Shown: in pieces, positions 33,653-43,191 of the stretch
Layout of the letters: each line of letters begins with the position of its first letter
How positions within the stretch are numbered: position 1 is the first letter of the stretch
NCBI RefSeq assembly: GCF_026015965.1
Contig: NZ_CP110383.1
Coordinates: 2,172,051 to 2,236,050, forward strand
Reading direction: 5' to 3'
Source of the DNA: Selenomonas sputigena
Lineage (GTDB): Bacteria > Bacillota > Negativicutes > Selenomonadales > Selenomonadaceae
Length of the DNA stretch: 64,000 bases
Notes under the pieces: generated by a model
Seen by the model: only the letters and a program-made list of their open reading frames with translations
Database searches by the model: none
Told to the model about the DNA's origin: nothing
Made by a program: the position numbers and the translations under genes

Positions 33653-34927
33653 ATGAGACTCATCTATCGTCTGCATCGCTGGATCAGTGCCGTATGTGCG
33701 TTCTTCTTCCTGCTGCTCGTCTTGACGGGACTGCCGCTGCTCTTCAACGGCGATATCGCGCGCTGGAATGCGCTTGAAAAACGGCCTGCCTTCGGCGAGA
33801 CATCCTCTCGTATGCTTTGGGCAGAAGCGGTAAGGGGCTTGGAGCGGATCGAGCGCGAGAATCCCGGGCGCAGGGTGCAGTCGATTTCCGCCTATCCCGA
33901 GCGCGGGCTTCTCGTCTATCGGTTTTCGCACACCGGCGGCGGATATGGCGTGTCTGCGCTCGCCTACGCGCCGCAGCAGGACACGCTTGTGCCTTGGCGG
34001 AGCGGCGGCGTCAAATCGCCCGCGCTCGCTGCCTTCATGGGCTGGATGCATCACCTGCATCTGCGTCTCGCCATGGGGCAGGGCGGCATGATCTTCCTCG
34101 GCATCATGTGCTTCTTGAGCTTCCTCTCGCTCTTGGGCGGGGTGCTTCTCTATCCGTCCTTCATGAAGCGGCGGCTTTTCGGCGGTATGCGAGGTGGCAC
34201 GTCAGCGGGCAGTTTTTTCGACTGGCACATCTTCCTCGGCATCATCACGGCAGTCTGGGCGGCGCTCTTGACCTTGAGCGGAATCGCCATCGTCTTCGGC
34301 ATGCTCGGCTACAGCAGCTATGCCGAGGATGTGATAGCAAGTGTGCCGCAGAGGGAAAGTGCGCCGCCCGCCATAACCTTCGCTGAGATGATTGCTTATG
34401 CAAAGGAGCATTTTCCCGCCCAGGAGATTCTCTACCTCGACGCTGCCGAAGGATCAACCCCCGCCGCATTGACGCTGGCGGATGCCGAGAGACCGCAGAT
34501 GTTTCGCGGGCAGGACGTCTACCTGCTGCGCACGGCGGGCGGCGAGATCGAGAACTTCACGAAGCCCTTGCCGCGCTGGCTCGTCTTTTGTGATGCCGTG
34601 CGCGATCTGCACCTGCACAATCATTCGACGATGTTCCTGAAGATCATCTGGGCGGTTCTCGATCTGCTTTGCGCCGCCGTCATCGTCACGGGCTTTTGCG
34701 GCTGGCTGCAGAGAAGCCGCCGCAAAAAGGAGAGACCGCCCGTGCTCGCGCCCCATCCGGCGGCGAAGGCTGTGCCGTGGAAGGCGCCTGCGCTCTTCGT
34801 CGCGCTCTCCCTCGTCGCCATGGCCGCGCCGCTTGGCGATACGCTTGCGGGCAATATCGTGGGATCTGCCGCGTGGCTCGCGTTCTTCGTCAGCGCTTTC
34901 GTGCTATGGCGGCGCGGCAAGCGGTAA
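33653..34927 (+). CDS. PepSY-associated transmembrane protein
   Basis: This 424-residue inner-membrane protein has the iron-regulated/PepSY_TM plan: helix 1 with LHRWISAVCAF, an extracytoplasmic PepSY segment, helices around 140-165 and 190-225 (GWMHHLHLRL and DWHIFLGIITAVWA carry conserved His residues), a second PepSY part and helices at the end. Such proteins often accompany TonB-dependent receptors and may reduce ligands or bind haem. It lies 57 bp after the receptor, so it is probably in the same B12-controlled transcript. Confidence 0.85.
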   Translation: MRLIYRLHRWISAVCAFFFLLLVLTGLPLLFNGDIARWNALEKRPAFGETSSRMLWAEAVRGLERIERENPGRRVQSISAYPERGLLVYRFSHTGGGYGVSALAYAPQQDTLVPWRSGGVKSPALAAFMGWMHHLHLRLAMGQGGMIFLGIMCFLSFLSLLGGVLLYPSFMKRRLFGGMRGGTSAGSFFDWHIFLGIITAVWAALLTLSGIAIVFGMLGYSSYAEDVIASVPQRESAPPAITFAEMIAYAKEHFPAQEILYLDAAEGSTPAALTLADAERPQMFRGQDVYLLRTAGGEIENFTKPLPRWLVFCDAVRDLHLHNHSTMFLKIIWAVLDLLCAAVIVTGFCGWLQRSRRKKERPPVLAPHPAAKAVPWKAPALFVALSLVAMAAPLGDTLAGNIVGSAAWLAFFVSAFVLWRRGKR

Positions 34928-35022
34928 AAAGAAAATGGCAGCTTCGTCCATGCGGTGAGGTTGCTATTTTTTATTCGGAACAACAGCTGTGTGCCTATGC
35001 CAATCTTTTTCTAAAAAATCGC

Positions 35023-35051
35023 TTGACAAACTTTCTCGACCTCGCTATAAT
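35023..35051 (+). promoter_or_regulatory. Consensus promoter of the metal-binding protein gene
   Basis: TTGACA, a 17-bp spacer and TATAAT. An AT-rich imperfect palindrome (ATTAAATAATCACTTAATCA, about 35062-35081) lies between the promoter and the start codon. It could be an operator for a metal-responsive repressor. Confidence 0.8.
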
Positions 35052-35097
35052 GGCCATAACGATTAAATAATCACTTAATCATTAAGGAGGAACTCCC

Positions 35098-35316
35098 ATG
35101 AAAAAGAGCTACAAGATCGAAGTCGAGTGCGCGAACTGCGCTCAGATGATGGAAGACGCAACGAAGAAGATCGAGGGCGTAAAGGACGCAACGGTGAACT
35201 TCATGGCGCTGAAGATGAAGGTCGAATTCGCCGACGGCAGCGAGCCGGCTGAAGTCATGCCGCGCGTCTTAGAGGCCTGCCGCAAGATCGAAAGCGACTG
35301 CAATATTGAATTCTGA
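35098..35316 (+). CDS. Heavy-metal-associated (HMA) domain protein
   Basis: This 72-residue ferredoxin-like metal-binding protein has the motif ECANCAQMM (CxxC) in loop 1 and the usual beta-alpha-beta-beta-alpha-beta order. It resembles the detached N-terminal metal-binding domain of zinc/cadmium/lead ATPases and likely passes metal to the P-type ATPase encoded 630 bp downstream, which lacks such a domain. The gene has its own strong promoter with an operator-like palindrome. Its stop codon lies at the first base pairs of the tandem repeat array. Confidence 0.9.
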   Translation: MKKSYKIEVECANCAQMMEDATKKIEGVKDATVNFMALKMKVEFADGSEPAEVMPRVLEACRKIESDCNIEF

Positions 35317-35900
35317 GCCGTCCAAGAGGCAAGTCCGAAGGACGCAGACGATTGGGAAACGGCTCGAATGCGAAAACGTCCCGCAAATCAAGCTCGAAGA
35401 GCGCAGATGCGCGGTTGACGTTGACCGCTTCTGAGCCGTCCAAGAGGCAAGTCCGAAGGACGCAGACGATTGGGAAACGGCTCGAATGCGAAAACGTCCC
35501 GCAAATCAAGCTCGAAGAGCGCAGATGCGCGGTTGACGTTGACCGCTTCTGAGCCGTCCAAGAGGCAAGTCCGAAGGACGCAGACGATTGGGAAACGGCT
35601 CGAATGCGAAAACGTCCCGCAAATCAAGCTCGAAGAGCGCAGATGCGCGGTTGACGTTGACCGCTTCTGAGCCGTCCAAGAGGCAAGTCCGAAGGACGCA
35701 GACGATTGGGAAACGGCTCGAATGCGAAAACGTCCCGCAAATCAAGCTCGAAGAGCGCAGATGCGCGGTTGACGTTGACCGCTTCTGAGCCGTCCAAGAG
35801 GCAAGTCCGAAGGACGCAGACGATTGGGAAATGGCTCGAATGCGAAAACGTCCCAAGAACGCGAGCTGCAAGCGAAGCGTGATTGGTTGACGTTGACCGC
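35315..35900 (+). repeat. Tandem array of five 118-bp repeat units
   Basis: Units begin at 35315, 35433, 35551, 35669 and 35787. Copies 1-4 are nearly identical; copy 5 differs in its last third. Each unit has inverted parts (GAGCCGT with ACGGCTC, and GCGGT with ACCGC). The unit is non-coding. Single or partial copies lie at 22896-23014, 20355-20396, 29212-29262 and 62203-62256. Confidence 0.92.
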
Positions 35901-35945
35901 CCAGAGTAGGATTCAACATCACGTCGCCAGAAAGCAGGTATTTTC

Positions 35946-37826
35946 GTGAACAAGAAACAAAAAAGAAATCTCATCCGCATCCTTCTGGCGGCCGCCTTGA
36001 TGATCGTCTTGAGCCAGCTGCCCGTGGCGGGTCTGCCGCGCTTCTTCCTCTACGTCGTGCCGTACCTCATCGTCGGCTATGACATCATCATCAAGGCAGC
36101 GAAGGGCGTATGGAATCGTCGTCCGCTCGACGAAAATCTCCTGATGTCGATCGCGACCATCGGCGCGATGGGGCTTGCTCTCTACGAGGATGGCGACTAT
36201 GTGGAAGGCATCGCCGTCATGCTCTTCTACCAGGTCGGCGAATGGTTTCAAAGCTATGCCGTCGGAAGAAGTCGCAGAAACATCGGCGAGCTCATGGACA
36301 TCCGCCCCGACTACGCGAATGTGGAAGAGGATGGAAAGCTTATACGCCGTGACCCCGACGAAATCGAAATCGGCACGGAGATCGTCGTGCAGCCGGGCGA
36401 GAAGATCCCCATTGACGGCATCATCACGGATGGCGCATCGACGCTCAATACGAGCGCACTGACGGGCGAGAGCCTGCCGCGCGACGTAGAGAAGGGGCAC
36501 GCCGTCTTCAGCGGCTGCATCAATCTCACGGGCGTCTTGAAGATTCGTACGACGAAGGAGTTCGACGAATCGACCGCCTCGAAGATTTTGGAACTTGTCG
36601 AGGATGCCAGCGCGCGCAAGTCGCGTTCGGAGACGTTCATCGCACGTTTTGCGCGCGTCTATACGCCGATCGTCGTCGCGGCCGCCATCCTCCTCGCCAT
36701 CGTGCCGCCCGTCGTGTGCCTCGCCGCGCTCGATGCCGCGCCCGACTGGGGTACATGGATTTACCGCGCCCTGATCTTCCTCGTCATGAGTTGCCCATGC
36801 GCACTCGTCGTCAGCGTTCCCCTGAGCTTCTTCGCGGGCATCGGCGGTGCGAGCCGCGAGGGCGTGCTCGTCAAGGGCGCGAACTACCTCGAAATGCTCG
36901 CCGAGGTCGACACCGTCGTCTTCGACAAAACGGGTACTTTGACCCGTGGCGTCTTCGAGGTCAACGCCGTGCATCACAGCACGATGGATGACAAAAAGCT
37001 TCTGGAGCTTGCCGCGCTCGCCGAGAGCGCTTCGTCGCATCCCATCAGCCGCAGCCTGCAGCAGGCTTACGGCAAGGAGATTGATCGCTCGCGCGTCACG
37101 GACATCGCGGAGATCGGCGGTCTCGGCGTGACGGCGAAGGTCGACGGTATCGAAGTGGCCGCTGGCAATGGCAAGCTCATGGAGCGTCTCGGAATTGAGT
37201 ACCGCCCGTGTCACCACCCGGGCACAATCGTACAGATGGCGGTCGCAGGCAAGTACGCCGGACACATCGTCATTTCCGATGCGCTCAAACCGACGTCGGA
37301 GGCGGCGATCAAAAGTCTGCATGAAGCGGGCGTGAAGCGCGCCGTCATGCTCACAGGCGACGCGCATGCCGCCGCTGAGAAGGTCGCGGCGGAACTCGGC
37401 ATAGACGAGGTCAAGAGCGAGCTTCTGCCTGCCGACAAGGTGCAGGAGGTCGAGCGCCTGCTCGCGGGGAAAACGGCGAAGAAGCTCGCCTTCGTCGGCG
37501 ACGGCATCAACGACGCACCCGTCCTCAGCCGCGCAGACATCGGCATCGCCATGGGCGCGATGGGCTCTGACGCCGCCATCGAGGCCGCCGACGTCGTGCT
37601 GATGGACGACGATCCGCTGAAGCTGCCGAAGGCGATCCGCATCGCGAGAAAGTGTATGGCAATCGTGCATCAGAACATCGTCTTCGCCATCGGCATAAAG
37701 CTCCTGTGCCTCGTGCTCGGCGCCATCGGCATCGCCAACATGTGGTTCGCCATCTTCGCTGACGTCGGCGTCATGGTTCTCGCCGTCTTGAACGCGCTGC
37801 GCGCTCTCTTCGTGCGCAAGATGTAA
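35946..37826 (+). CDS. Heavy-metal translocating P-type ATPase (Zn/Cd/Pb type)
   Basis: This 626-residue P1B-ATPase exports metal ions. It has TGES (about 173), the metal-site CPC in [12 protein letters not shown] (about 283), the phosphorylation site DKTGT (about 326), SSHPIS and GDGIND (about 518). The CPC motif and the absence of a long N-terminal metal-binding domain fit a ZntA/CadA-type pump with the HMA domain encoded as a separate gene (35098-35316). The GTG start at 35946 follows AGCAGGT. The repeat array lies between the two genes, so transcription must read through it or start after it. Confidence 0.92.
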   Translation: MNKKQKRNLIRILLAAALMIVLSQLPVAGLPRFFLYVVPYLIVGYDIIIKAAKGVWNRRPLDENLLMSIATIGAMGLALYEDGDYVEGIAVMLFYQVGEWFQSYAVGRSRRNIGELMDIRPDYANVEEDGKLIRRDPDEIEIGTEIVVQPGEKIPIDGIITDGASTLNTSALTGESLPRDVEKGHAVFSGCINLTGVLKIRTTKEFDESTASKILELVEDASARKSRSETFIARFARVYTPIVVAAAILLAIVPPVVCLAALDAAPDWGTWIYRALIFLVMSCPCALVVSVPLSFFAGIGGASREGVLVKGANYLEMLAEVDTVVFDKTGTLTRGVFEVNAVHHSTMDDKKLLELAALAESASSHPISRSLQQAYGKEIDRSRVTDIAEIGGLGVTAKVDGIEVAAGNGKLMERLGIEYRPCHHPGTIVQMAVAGKYAGHIVISDALKPTSEAAIKSLHEAGVKRAVMLTGDAHAAAEKVAAELGIDEVKSELLPADKVQEVERLLAGKTAKKLAFVGDGINDAPVLSRADIGIAMGAMGSDAAIEAADVVLMDDDPLKLPKAIRIARKCMAIVHQNIVFAIGIKLLCLVLGAIGIANMWFAIFADVGVMVLAVLNALRALFVRKM

Positions 37827-37880
37827 GCCGTGAGTATTAGGCAATTGGAACGAGAATCATTCATATTAAACAAATAGGGA

Positions 37881-37909
37881 TTGACGGTATTTGCCGCCGG
37901 TGTTATGAT
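37881..37909 (+). promoter_or_regulatory. Promoter of the rubrerythrin gene
   Basis: TTGACG, a 17-bp spacer and TATGAT, about 45 bp before the start codon. Confidence 0.75.
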
Positions 37910-37955
37910 ACAGGAAAATCCGTATCTACAAACTATTCTATGAGGAGGAATTATC

Positions 37956-38489
37956 ATGGAATTGAAAGGTTCACAGACCGAAAAGAATCTTTGGGCGGCA
38001 TTTGCCGGCGAATCGCAAGCTTATACGAAGTACGGCTACTATGCATCGCGTGCGAAGAAGGACGGCTTCGAGCAGATTTCGGCGCTTTTCACGGAGACTT
38101 CGGGCAACGAGAAGGAGCATGCGAAGATCTGGTTCAAGCTCGTCGCGGGCATCGGCACGACGGCGGAGAACCTTGAGGCAGCCGCTGATGGCGAGCACGA
38201 GGAATGGACGTCGATGTATCCCGAGTTTGCCAAGGTCGCAAGGGAAGAGGGCTTCACGAAGATCGCAAATCTCTTCGAGGCCGTCGCAAAGATCGAGAAG
38301 GAGCACGAGGAGCGTTATCGCCTCTTGCTCGCAAACGTCAAGGATGAGAAGGTCTTCAAGAAGGACGATAAGATCATCTGGCAGTGCCGCAACTGCGGCT
38401 ACGTCTGCGAATCGCCGCAGGCACCGCAGGTCTGTCCTGTCTGCGCCCATCCGCAGGCATATTTTGAACAGCTCAAGAAGAATTATTGA
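37956..38489 (+). CDS. rbr: Rubrerythrin
   Basis: This 177-residue peroxide-reducing diiron protein occurs in anaerobes. The ferritin-like bundle shows the metal ligands EsQAY near residue 20, EKEHAKIW (ExxH) near 53, the EE pair and the second EKEHEERY near 117. The C-terminal rubredoxin domain holds CRNCGYVC and CPVC cysteine pairs. The length is slightly short but complete. It reduces H2O2 with electrons from rubredoxin/NADH. It has its own promoter and terminator. Confidence 0.95.
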   Translation: MELKGSQTEKNLWAAFAGESQAYTKYGYYASRAKKDGFEQISALFTETSGNEKEHAKIWFKLVAGIGTTAENLEAAADGEHEEWTSMYPEFAKVAREEGFTKIANLFEAVAKIEKEHEERYRLLLANVKDEKVFKKDDKIIWQCRNCGYVCESPQAPQVCPVCAHPQAYFEQLKKNY

Positions 38490-38512
38490 TTCAGCGCGTC
38501 CTGCAAAAGGAA

Positions 38513-38556
38513 ACGGGGCTGCTGCACGTCCATTTCGTGCAGCAGCCCCGTTTTTT
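38513..38556. terminator. Strong terminator
   Basis: A 16-bp stem ACGGGGCTGCTGCACG with its complement and six T's on the plus strand, between the convergent rubrerythrin and methyltransferase genes. Confidence 0.9.
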
Positions 38557-38577
38557 AGCTGTATGATCGCGCGCCGA

Positions 38578-39336
38578 CTATACCCGCGTGCTGAAGTTTG
38601 CCACATAGCCGAGCTGGGCGGCGTGGTCGTGGAAGAAGTCGAACATCGTAGTGAACATGTCGCGGTTCTCCTTCTTCATGGCGTTCGTCATGATCTTTAA
38701 CGCACCCTTCGCGCCTTCGTCGTGCAGGATGCCCGGCGGGTCGAGGAGCGTCATATCGCCATGCTTCTGCTCCGTACGGAAGGCATGCTTCTCGATCGTT
38801 TCCTTCCAGCCTGCAAGCGTCAGCGGCTCGACGTGGACGTTGATCGCCTTGGAAAGCCCGGCCATAAGCTCGTGCTGCACCTTCGGGTCTTTCTCTCGGA
38901 AGACGACGTCGTGCGTCAGAAGGACGCCGCCGGGCTTCAGGACGCGCGAATACTCCTTGAGCGCGCGCTCCTTGTCCTCACCGATGAGCATCGTAAGCAT
39001 CGCCTCGTTGATGACGACATCGAAGCTCGCATCCTCGAAGGGCAGCGCGAAAGCGCTGCCGTTGACGACGGAGAGTTTGTCTTCGAGCTTCTTTTTCTTG
39101 ATATTTTCACGCGCTTTTTCGAGCGCCGCCTCATCGAGGTCTATGCCGACGACTTCGCAGCCGTACCGCTCGGCGACGAGGATCATCGTCGTCCCCATGT
39201 TGCACGCAACTTCAAGAACTTTGGACGACGGCTCGATCTTCGCCTTCTCCAAGAGCCAGTTCGTCGCGTCGATGCCGCCTGGGCGCAGCTTCGTCTTCCC
39301 CATTCTCGCCAAAAAGGTATGTCCTGCTTCACGCAT
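38578..39336 (-). CDS. Class I SAM-dependent methyltransferase
   Basis: This 252-residue cytosolic enzyme has a Rossmann-like methyltransferase core: VLEVACNMGTT (motif I, about 42-52), VVGIDLDEAAL (acidic residue binding ribose), NGSAFALPFEDASFDVV (motifs II/III) and RVLKPGGVLLTHD. It belongs to the Methyltransf_11/UbiE-like group; the substrate is unknown. The ATG at 39336 is 9 nt from AAAGGAG; the ATG three codons earlier lies directly on that site. Confidence 0.88.
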   Translation of the reverse strand: MREAGHTFLARMGKTKLRPGGIDATNWLLEKAKIEPSSKVLEVACNMGTTMILVAERYGCEVVGIDLDEAALEKARENIKKKKLEDKLSVVNGSAFALPFEDASFDVVINEAMLTMLIGEDKERALKEYSRVLKPGGVLLTHDVVFREKDPKVQHELMAGLSKAINVHVEPLTLAGWKETIEKHAFRTEQKHGDMTLLDPPGILHDEGAKGALKIMTNAMKKENRDMFTTMFDFFHDHAAQLGYVANFSTRV

Positions 39337-39591
39337 GATCGTCATCTCCTTTATATAATAGGCAGTTATCTCTATTGATTCTCATTATAGTAAAGAAAAG
39401 ACAAAAAGTCAACAGTTTTCCTATTGAATTTATATGATTTTTACATCTGTGCCGAAAGCGCGGCGCAGAAGCTGTCCGTTTTTTACGACAGGACTCAAGC
39501 GCGTGCAGCAGCCGTTCTTTCTTGCTATAATAAACACAGCGTTTTCTCAAGACGAGAGAATGGTGTGCGATACAGGGAGGAGTACCCCACA

Positions 39592-40449
39592 ATGAAACCA
39601 TACGAAAAGTACATGTTGATCAGCGACCTTGACGGTACAATCGTGCCGCATGGGAAGGCGATTTCTGCGGCGAATGCGGAGGCGATTCGCACTTTTGTCG
39701 CGGGCGGCGGCCTTTTTGGCATCGCGACGGGGCGCACGCCCGAGGCGGCGGGCGGCTATGTCCGCGGACTGCCGATCACGGCGCCGAGCATCTTCTTCAA
39801 CGGTTCCATGCTCTACGACTGGCAGGCGCGGAAGGTTCTCGCGCAAAGAAATTTGCAGGGCGCAGAAGACTCGCCCAATATCTGGCCGCGCTTCGCCGCC
39901 GAGTGCTTGAAGATGTTTCCGCAGGCGTGCGTCGAGGTCTATACGAAAGAAGCCTGCTGCATCGTCAGCCCTGAAGAGAACGACGATCCGCGGCTCGTTC
40001 GGGAGTTCTATCGCTGCCGGCATGCAGCTCTTGCCGACGTTTCCGACATGCAGCGGACACCGTGGCTCAAACTCCTCGTCTGCGATGCGCCGCCCGCGCT
40101 GCACCGTGTGGAGCGTCTTGCGAAGAACTTCGGCACAGCGAGTCTCAGCCATCATTTCTACTCCGAGGCCAATTATTATGAGTTTGTCGCCCAAGGCGTA
40201 TCGAAGGGCGCCATGATCGAAGAGATTCGAGGGCTTCCCATCTGCCAAGGAAGGCGCATCATCGCTCTTGGCGACTACTTGAACGACTGGGAGATGATCG
40301 AGCTTGCCGACATCGGCATCGCCTCGGGCAACGCGCATGAGAGTATCAAGCAGGCCGCTGACTTCACGGGCTGCCGGGCGGAAGATGATCTCGTCGTCTG
40401 GCTGCTCGCACATTTCGCTGAAATCACGGCGCAGAAAAGCGCGGATTGA
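39592..40449 (+). CDS. Cof-type HAD-IIB hydrolase
   Basis: This 285-residue phosphatase-like protein has HAD motif I in LISDLDGTIV (about 9-18), motif II as GIATGRTPE (Thr), a Lys after the cap and motif IV in ALGDYLNDWEMIELA. A type IIB cap sits between them. It probably acts on sugar phosphates or nucleotide cofactors in the cytosol. The ATG at 39592 follows GGGAGGAG; the in-frame upstream extension has no site. Confidence 0.9.
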   Translation: MKPYEKYMLISDLDGTIVPHGKAISAANAEAIRTFVAGGGLFGIATGRTPEAAGGYVRGLPITAPSIFFNGSMLYDWQARKVLAQRNLQGAEDSPNIWPRFAAECLKMFPQACVEVYTKEACCIVSPEENDDPRLVREFYRCRHAALADVSDMQRTPWLKLLVCDAPPALHRVERLAKNFGTASLSHHFYSEANYYEFVAQGVSKGAMIEEIRGLPICQGRRIIALGDYLNDWEMIELADIGIASGNAHESIKQAADFTGCRAEDDLVVWLLAHFAEITAQKSAD

Positions 40450-40530
40450 TGCGCCGCGTCCTTTCGCCCCCTGCGCTCCGCGCCGATCAGCTTTGCACGG
40501 GTCGTGCGGCAAAACTGCCGCATCATGCAA

Positions 40531-40564
40531 AAATCCCTGCCGTCAATCGGACGGCAGGGATTTC
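40531..40564 (-). terminator. Terminator overlapping the cdd 3' end
   Basis: A 14-15-bp stem (AAATCCCTGCCGTC with its complement) lies across the cdd stop codon, between convergent genes. Confidence 0.7.
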
Positions 40565-40944
40565 TCTTCAAGCGAAAAGGCGAAGGGCAGCAGTTCTTCT
40601 TTGGTCACGACGCGGCGCTTTCCCGCGAGGTTGGCGAGGATGATGCGCTCGACGGCGAATTCGGCGATGACCTGGCGGCACGCGCCGCACGGCGAGCACG
40701 GCAGCTCGCCGTCTGCGACGACGGCGAGTGCCGCAAAGCGTCGGACGCCCGCAGCGACGGCGCTGAAGATGGCGGTGCGCTCGGCGCAGTTCGTCAGACC
40801 GTAAGAGGCGTTTTCGATGTTGCAGCCCAAGAAGACGCGCCCGTCGGGCGCGAGCGCCGCCGCGCCGACGGCAAAGCCCGAATACGGCACATAGGCATGG
40901 GCGCGCGCTTTCTTGGCAAGCTCGATGAGGGATTCATCGTCCAT
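40543..40944 (-). CDS. cdd: Cytidine deaminase
   Basis: This 133-residue zinc enzyme deaminates cytidine and deoxycytidine in pyrimidine salvage. The signature CAERTAIF (Cys/Glu) and the PCSPCGACRQ zinc pair are intact, and YVPYSGFAVGAA binds substrate. The ATG at 40944 follows AAGGAGG and overlaps the end of deoA by 11 bp, so the two salvage genes are cotranscribed. Confidence 0.94.
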   Translation of the reverse strand: MDDESLIELAKKARAHAYVPYSGFAVGAAALAPDGRVFLGCNIENASYGLTNCAERTAIFSAVAAGVRRFAALAVVADGELPCSPCGACRQVIAEFAVERIILANLAGKRRVVTKEELLPFAFSLEEKSLPSD

Positions 40945-42367
40945 CTGCGCCGCCCTCCTTCTCTTCACGTCTTGCCATGGCGGCGCGGATCTCAGCGAGG
41001 AGTGCGTCGCTCATGATGTCTTTTGCCTCTTCCTCATGCGCCCTTTCGGCGTGGCCGAAGCTTTCCTTCGTGACGCGCGCGAAGATGCGCGGGCGCTTCT
41101 CGGGCGGCTCGGCCGTGATCTCAAGGGCGCGGGTATAGCAAACGGCTGCAGATGCGAGCCGACTTTCATCATTCGTGCAGAGCACGGCGAGCGCCTCTTT
41201 GGCTTCGATGGCTTCGCCCGTCTTTTTCAAGATGCGGATGCCTGCCGCATGGTCGATGACGCTTTCCTTCGTCTCGCGCCCCGCGCCGAGCATACAGGCG
41301 GCCTGACCGATCATTTCGGCGTCCATGTGCGTGATATAGCCGGCCCTCTCAGCGAGGATTTCCAATTGAAACGCCGCCTGCGGCAGTTTTCTTGGATCGG
41401 CGAGGCAGGAGGCGTCGCCGCCCTGCGCCTCGACCATGGCGGCGAAGGTGCGAAAGGCGCTGCCGTCCTCGATGGCCTTCTCTGCAAGCCTTTGGCACTC
41501 GGCGAAGTCGCCGCGCCCGATGAGGCGCAGCATGTCGGCGGCGAGCGCGAGGCTGACCTCCCTGAGATCGGCAGGGCCTCTGCCCTGCAGCACTTCCATG
41601 GCTTCAGCGACTTCGAGCGAGTTGCCGACGGCAGAGCCCAAGGGTACGTCCATGTCGGTGATGACGGCGGAGGTCTTTCTTCCCGCACCCTCGCCGATGG
41701 CGACCATGGCACGCGCGAGCGCGAGCGCGTCGTCGAGCGTCTTCATGAAGGCACCGCTGCCCGTCTTGACATCGAGCACGATCGCCGCGCTGCCCGCCGC
41801 GAGTTTCTTGCTCATGATAGAGGCGGCGATGAGCGGAATGGAGTCGACCGTCGCCGTGACGTCGCGCAGCGCATAGAGCTTCTTGTCGGCGGGTGCAAGC
41901 TCGCCCGACTGCCCGATGAGGGAAAGCCCCGTCTTTTCTATGACGGCGAAAAAGTCTTCGCGCGAGAGCGTCGTCTGAAAGCCCGGAATGGATTCGAGCT
42001 TGTCGACGGTGCCGCCCGTGTGGCCGAGACCGCGCCCGCTCATCTTGGCGATGCGCCCGCCCGCCGCCGCGACGATGGGGCAGGCGATGAGCGTCGTCTT
42101 GTCGCCGACGCCGCCCGTCGAGTGCTTGTCGACCGTGGAGCCGCCAAAGGCTGAGAGGTCGACCTCGTCGCCCGAGGCCGCCATGGCGAGCGTTAAGTCG
42201 CGCATCTCCTCTTCCGTCATGGAGCGAAAGCAGATCGCCATGAGCATCGCCGCCATCTGATAGTCGGGAATCTCACCTTTCGTGAATCCCTCGACCATGG
42301 CGCGGATCTCGCTTGCAGCAAGCGGTTCGCCGCGCTTCTTCTTCGTGATGAGATCATACATGCGCAT
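40934..42367 (-). CDS. Pyrimidine-nucleoside phosphorylase (DeoA/Pdp)
   Basis: This 477-residue enzyme, longer than the usual 430-440, splits thymidine, uridine or deoxyuridine with phosphate. The family signature SGRGLGHTGGTVDKLESIPGF (about residue 110) and KHSTGGVGDK phosphate loop are clear, as is KTGSGAFMK. The extra length is a Glu/Arg-rich C-terminal tail after residue 430. The start ATG follows GGGAGG. It is the first gene of a pair with cdd; CcdA lies 18 bp upstream, so a longer operon is possible. Confidence 0.93.
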   Translation of the reverse strand: MRMYDLITKKKRGEPLAASEIRAMVEGFTKGEIPDYQMAAMLMAICFRSMTEEEMRDLTLAMAASGDEVDLSAFGGSTVDKHSTGGVGDKTTLIACPIVAAAGGRIAKMSGRGLGHTGGTVDKLESIPGFQTTLSREDFFAVIEKTGLSLIGQSGELAPADKKLYALRDVTATVDSIPLIAASIMSKKLAAGSAAIVLDVKTGSGAFMKTLDDALALARAMVAIGEGAGRKTSAVITDMDVPLGSAVGNSLEVAEAMEVLQGRGPADLREVSLALAADMLRLIGRGDFAECQRLAEKAIEDGSAFRTFAAMVEAQGGDASCLADPRKLPQAAFQLEILAERAGYITHMDAEMIGQAACMLGAGRETKESVIDHAAGIRILKKTGEAIEAKEALAVLCTNDESRLASAAVCYTRALEITAEPPEKRPRIFARVTKESFGHAERAHEEEAKDIMSDALLAEIRAAMARREEKEGGADGR

Positions 42368-42385
42368 GGAGATTCCTCCCAGAAA

Positions 42386-43180
42386 CTAGAAAGAGAACGG
42401 CACGAGGCCGGAGAGCCAGCCCATGAAGCGCATCGTCCAGCCGAACCACATCATGACGCCGAGCACGACGAGCGAGACGCCCGCGACCTTCTGCACGGCA
42501 GGCAGGAAGCGGTAGAGCGTGCGCACGCGCTTTTCGAGTCGCTGCCAGAGGAGCGCGAGCACAAAGAACGGCAGGGCGAAGCCGAGCACGTAGAAGCCGA
42601 GCAGCCAAAGCCCCTCGACGACGGTCGCGCGGCTTCCCGCATAGATGAAAATCGCCGCGAGGATCGGCCCCGTGCACGGCGTCCAGCCGACGGTGAACGA
42701 CATGCCCAGAAGGAACGAGCCGACGATGCCCTCCGACGGGCGATGCAGGAACGGCCGCCACTCGCGGTAGAGGAAGCGCGGGCTGATGAGTCCCGAGAGG
42801 AACAGTCCGAGCAGCGCGAGCATGACGGCCCCCGCCTTTTCCAAAAGCGCGAGATGACCTGTGAGAAACTGCCCGAGCACCGTCGCCGTCGCGCCGAGCG
42901 CGAGAAAGACGACGGCGAAGCCTGCGAGGAAGGCCGCGACGTTGCGAAAGAGCGCACGCCCTGCCGCAGCGGGCGGCGCCGAAACACCTGCCGCGCCGCT
43001 TGGAGCTGCTGCACCGCTTGAAGCCGCCGCGCCGCTTGAGGCCGTTGCGCCATTTGAAGCCGCCGCGCTGCTCGATCCCGCGAGGATCAGCACGAAGGTC
43101 GGCAGCATCGGCAGCACGCACGGCGAGACGAAGGAGACGACGCCGGCGAGAAACGCCGCGCCGAAGGAGATTGCTTCCAA
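42386..43180 (-). CDS. ccdA: CcdA/DsbD-type thiol-disulfide membrane protein
   Basis: This 264-residue inner-membrane protein has about six helices and passes electrons from thioredoxin across the membrane. It begins with FLAGVVSFVSPCVLPMLPTF (first Cys). The second Cys is in FTVGWTPCTGPILAA. Between helices 1 and 2 there is a low-complexity Ser/Gly/Ala insert (about 36-75) made of near-identical 5-residue repeats, which is unusual. The TlpA lipoprotein gene ends 11 bp upstream, the classical CcdA/TlpA pairing. Confidence 0.92.
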   Translation of the reverse strand: MEAISFGAAFLAGVVSFVSPCVLPMLPTFVLILAGSSSAAASNGATASSGAAASSGAAAPSGAAGVSAPPAAAGRALFRNVAAFLAGFAVVFLALGATATVLGQFLTGHLALLEKAGAVMLALLGLFLSGLISPRFLYREWRPFLHRPSEGIVGSFLLGMSFTVGWTPCTGPILAAIFIYAGSRATVVEGLWLLGFYVLGFALPFFVLALLWQRLEKRVRTLYRFLPAVQKVAGVSLVVLGVMMWFGWTMRFMGWLSGLVPFSF

Positions 43181-43191
43181 GAGAAAACCTC

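Noticed and set aside
35352-35788. Repeated 66-residue ORFs inside the array
   Set aside because: They are identical only because the DNA unit is repeated; there is no ribosome binding site, and other frames are equally open.
35315-35900. CRISPR-like array
   Set aside because: The 118-bp units are joined directly with no variable spacers, and no cas genes are near.
35919-37844. Long minus-strand ORF opposite the metal ATPase
   Set aside because: A GC-rich antisense shadow; the plus strand encodes all P-type ATPase motifs.
40913-42154. Plus-strand ORF opposite cdd/deoA
   Set aside because: A shadow; the real genes are cytidine deaminase and pyrimidine-nucleoside phosphorylase.
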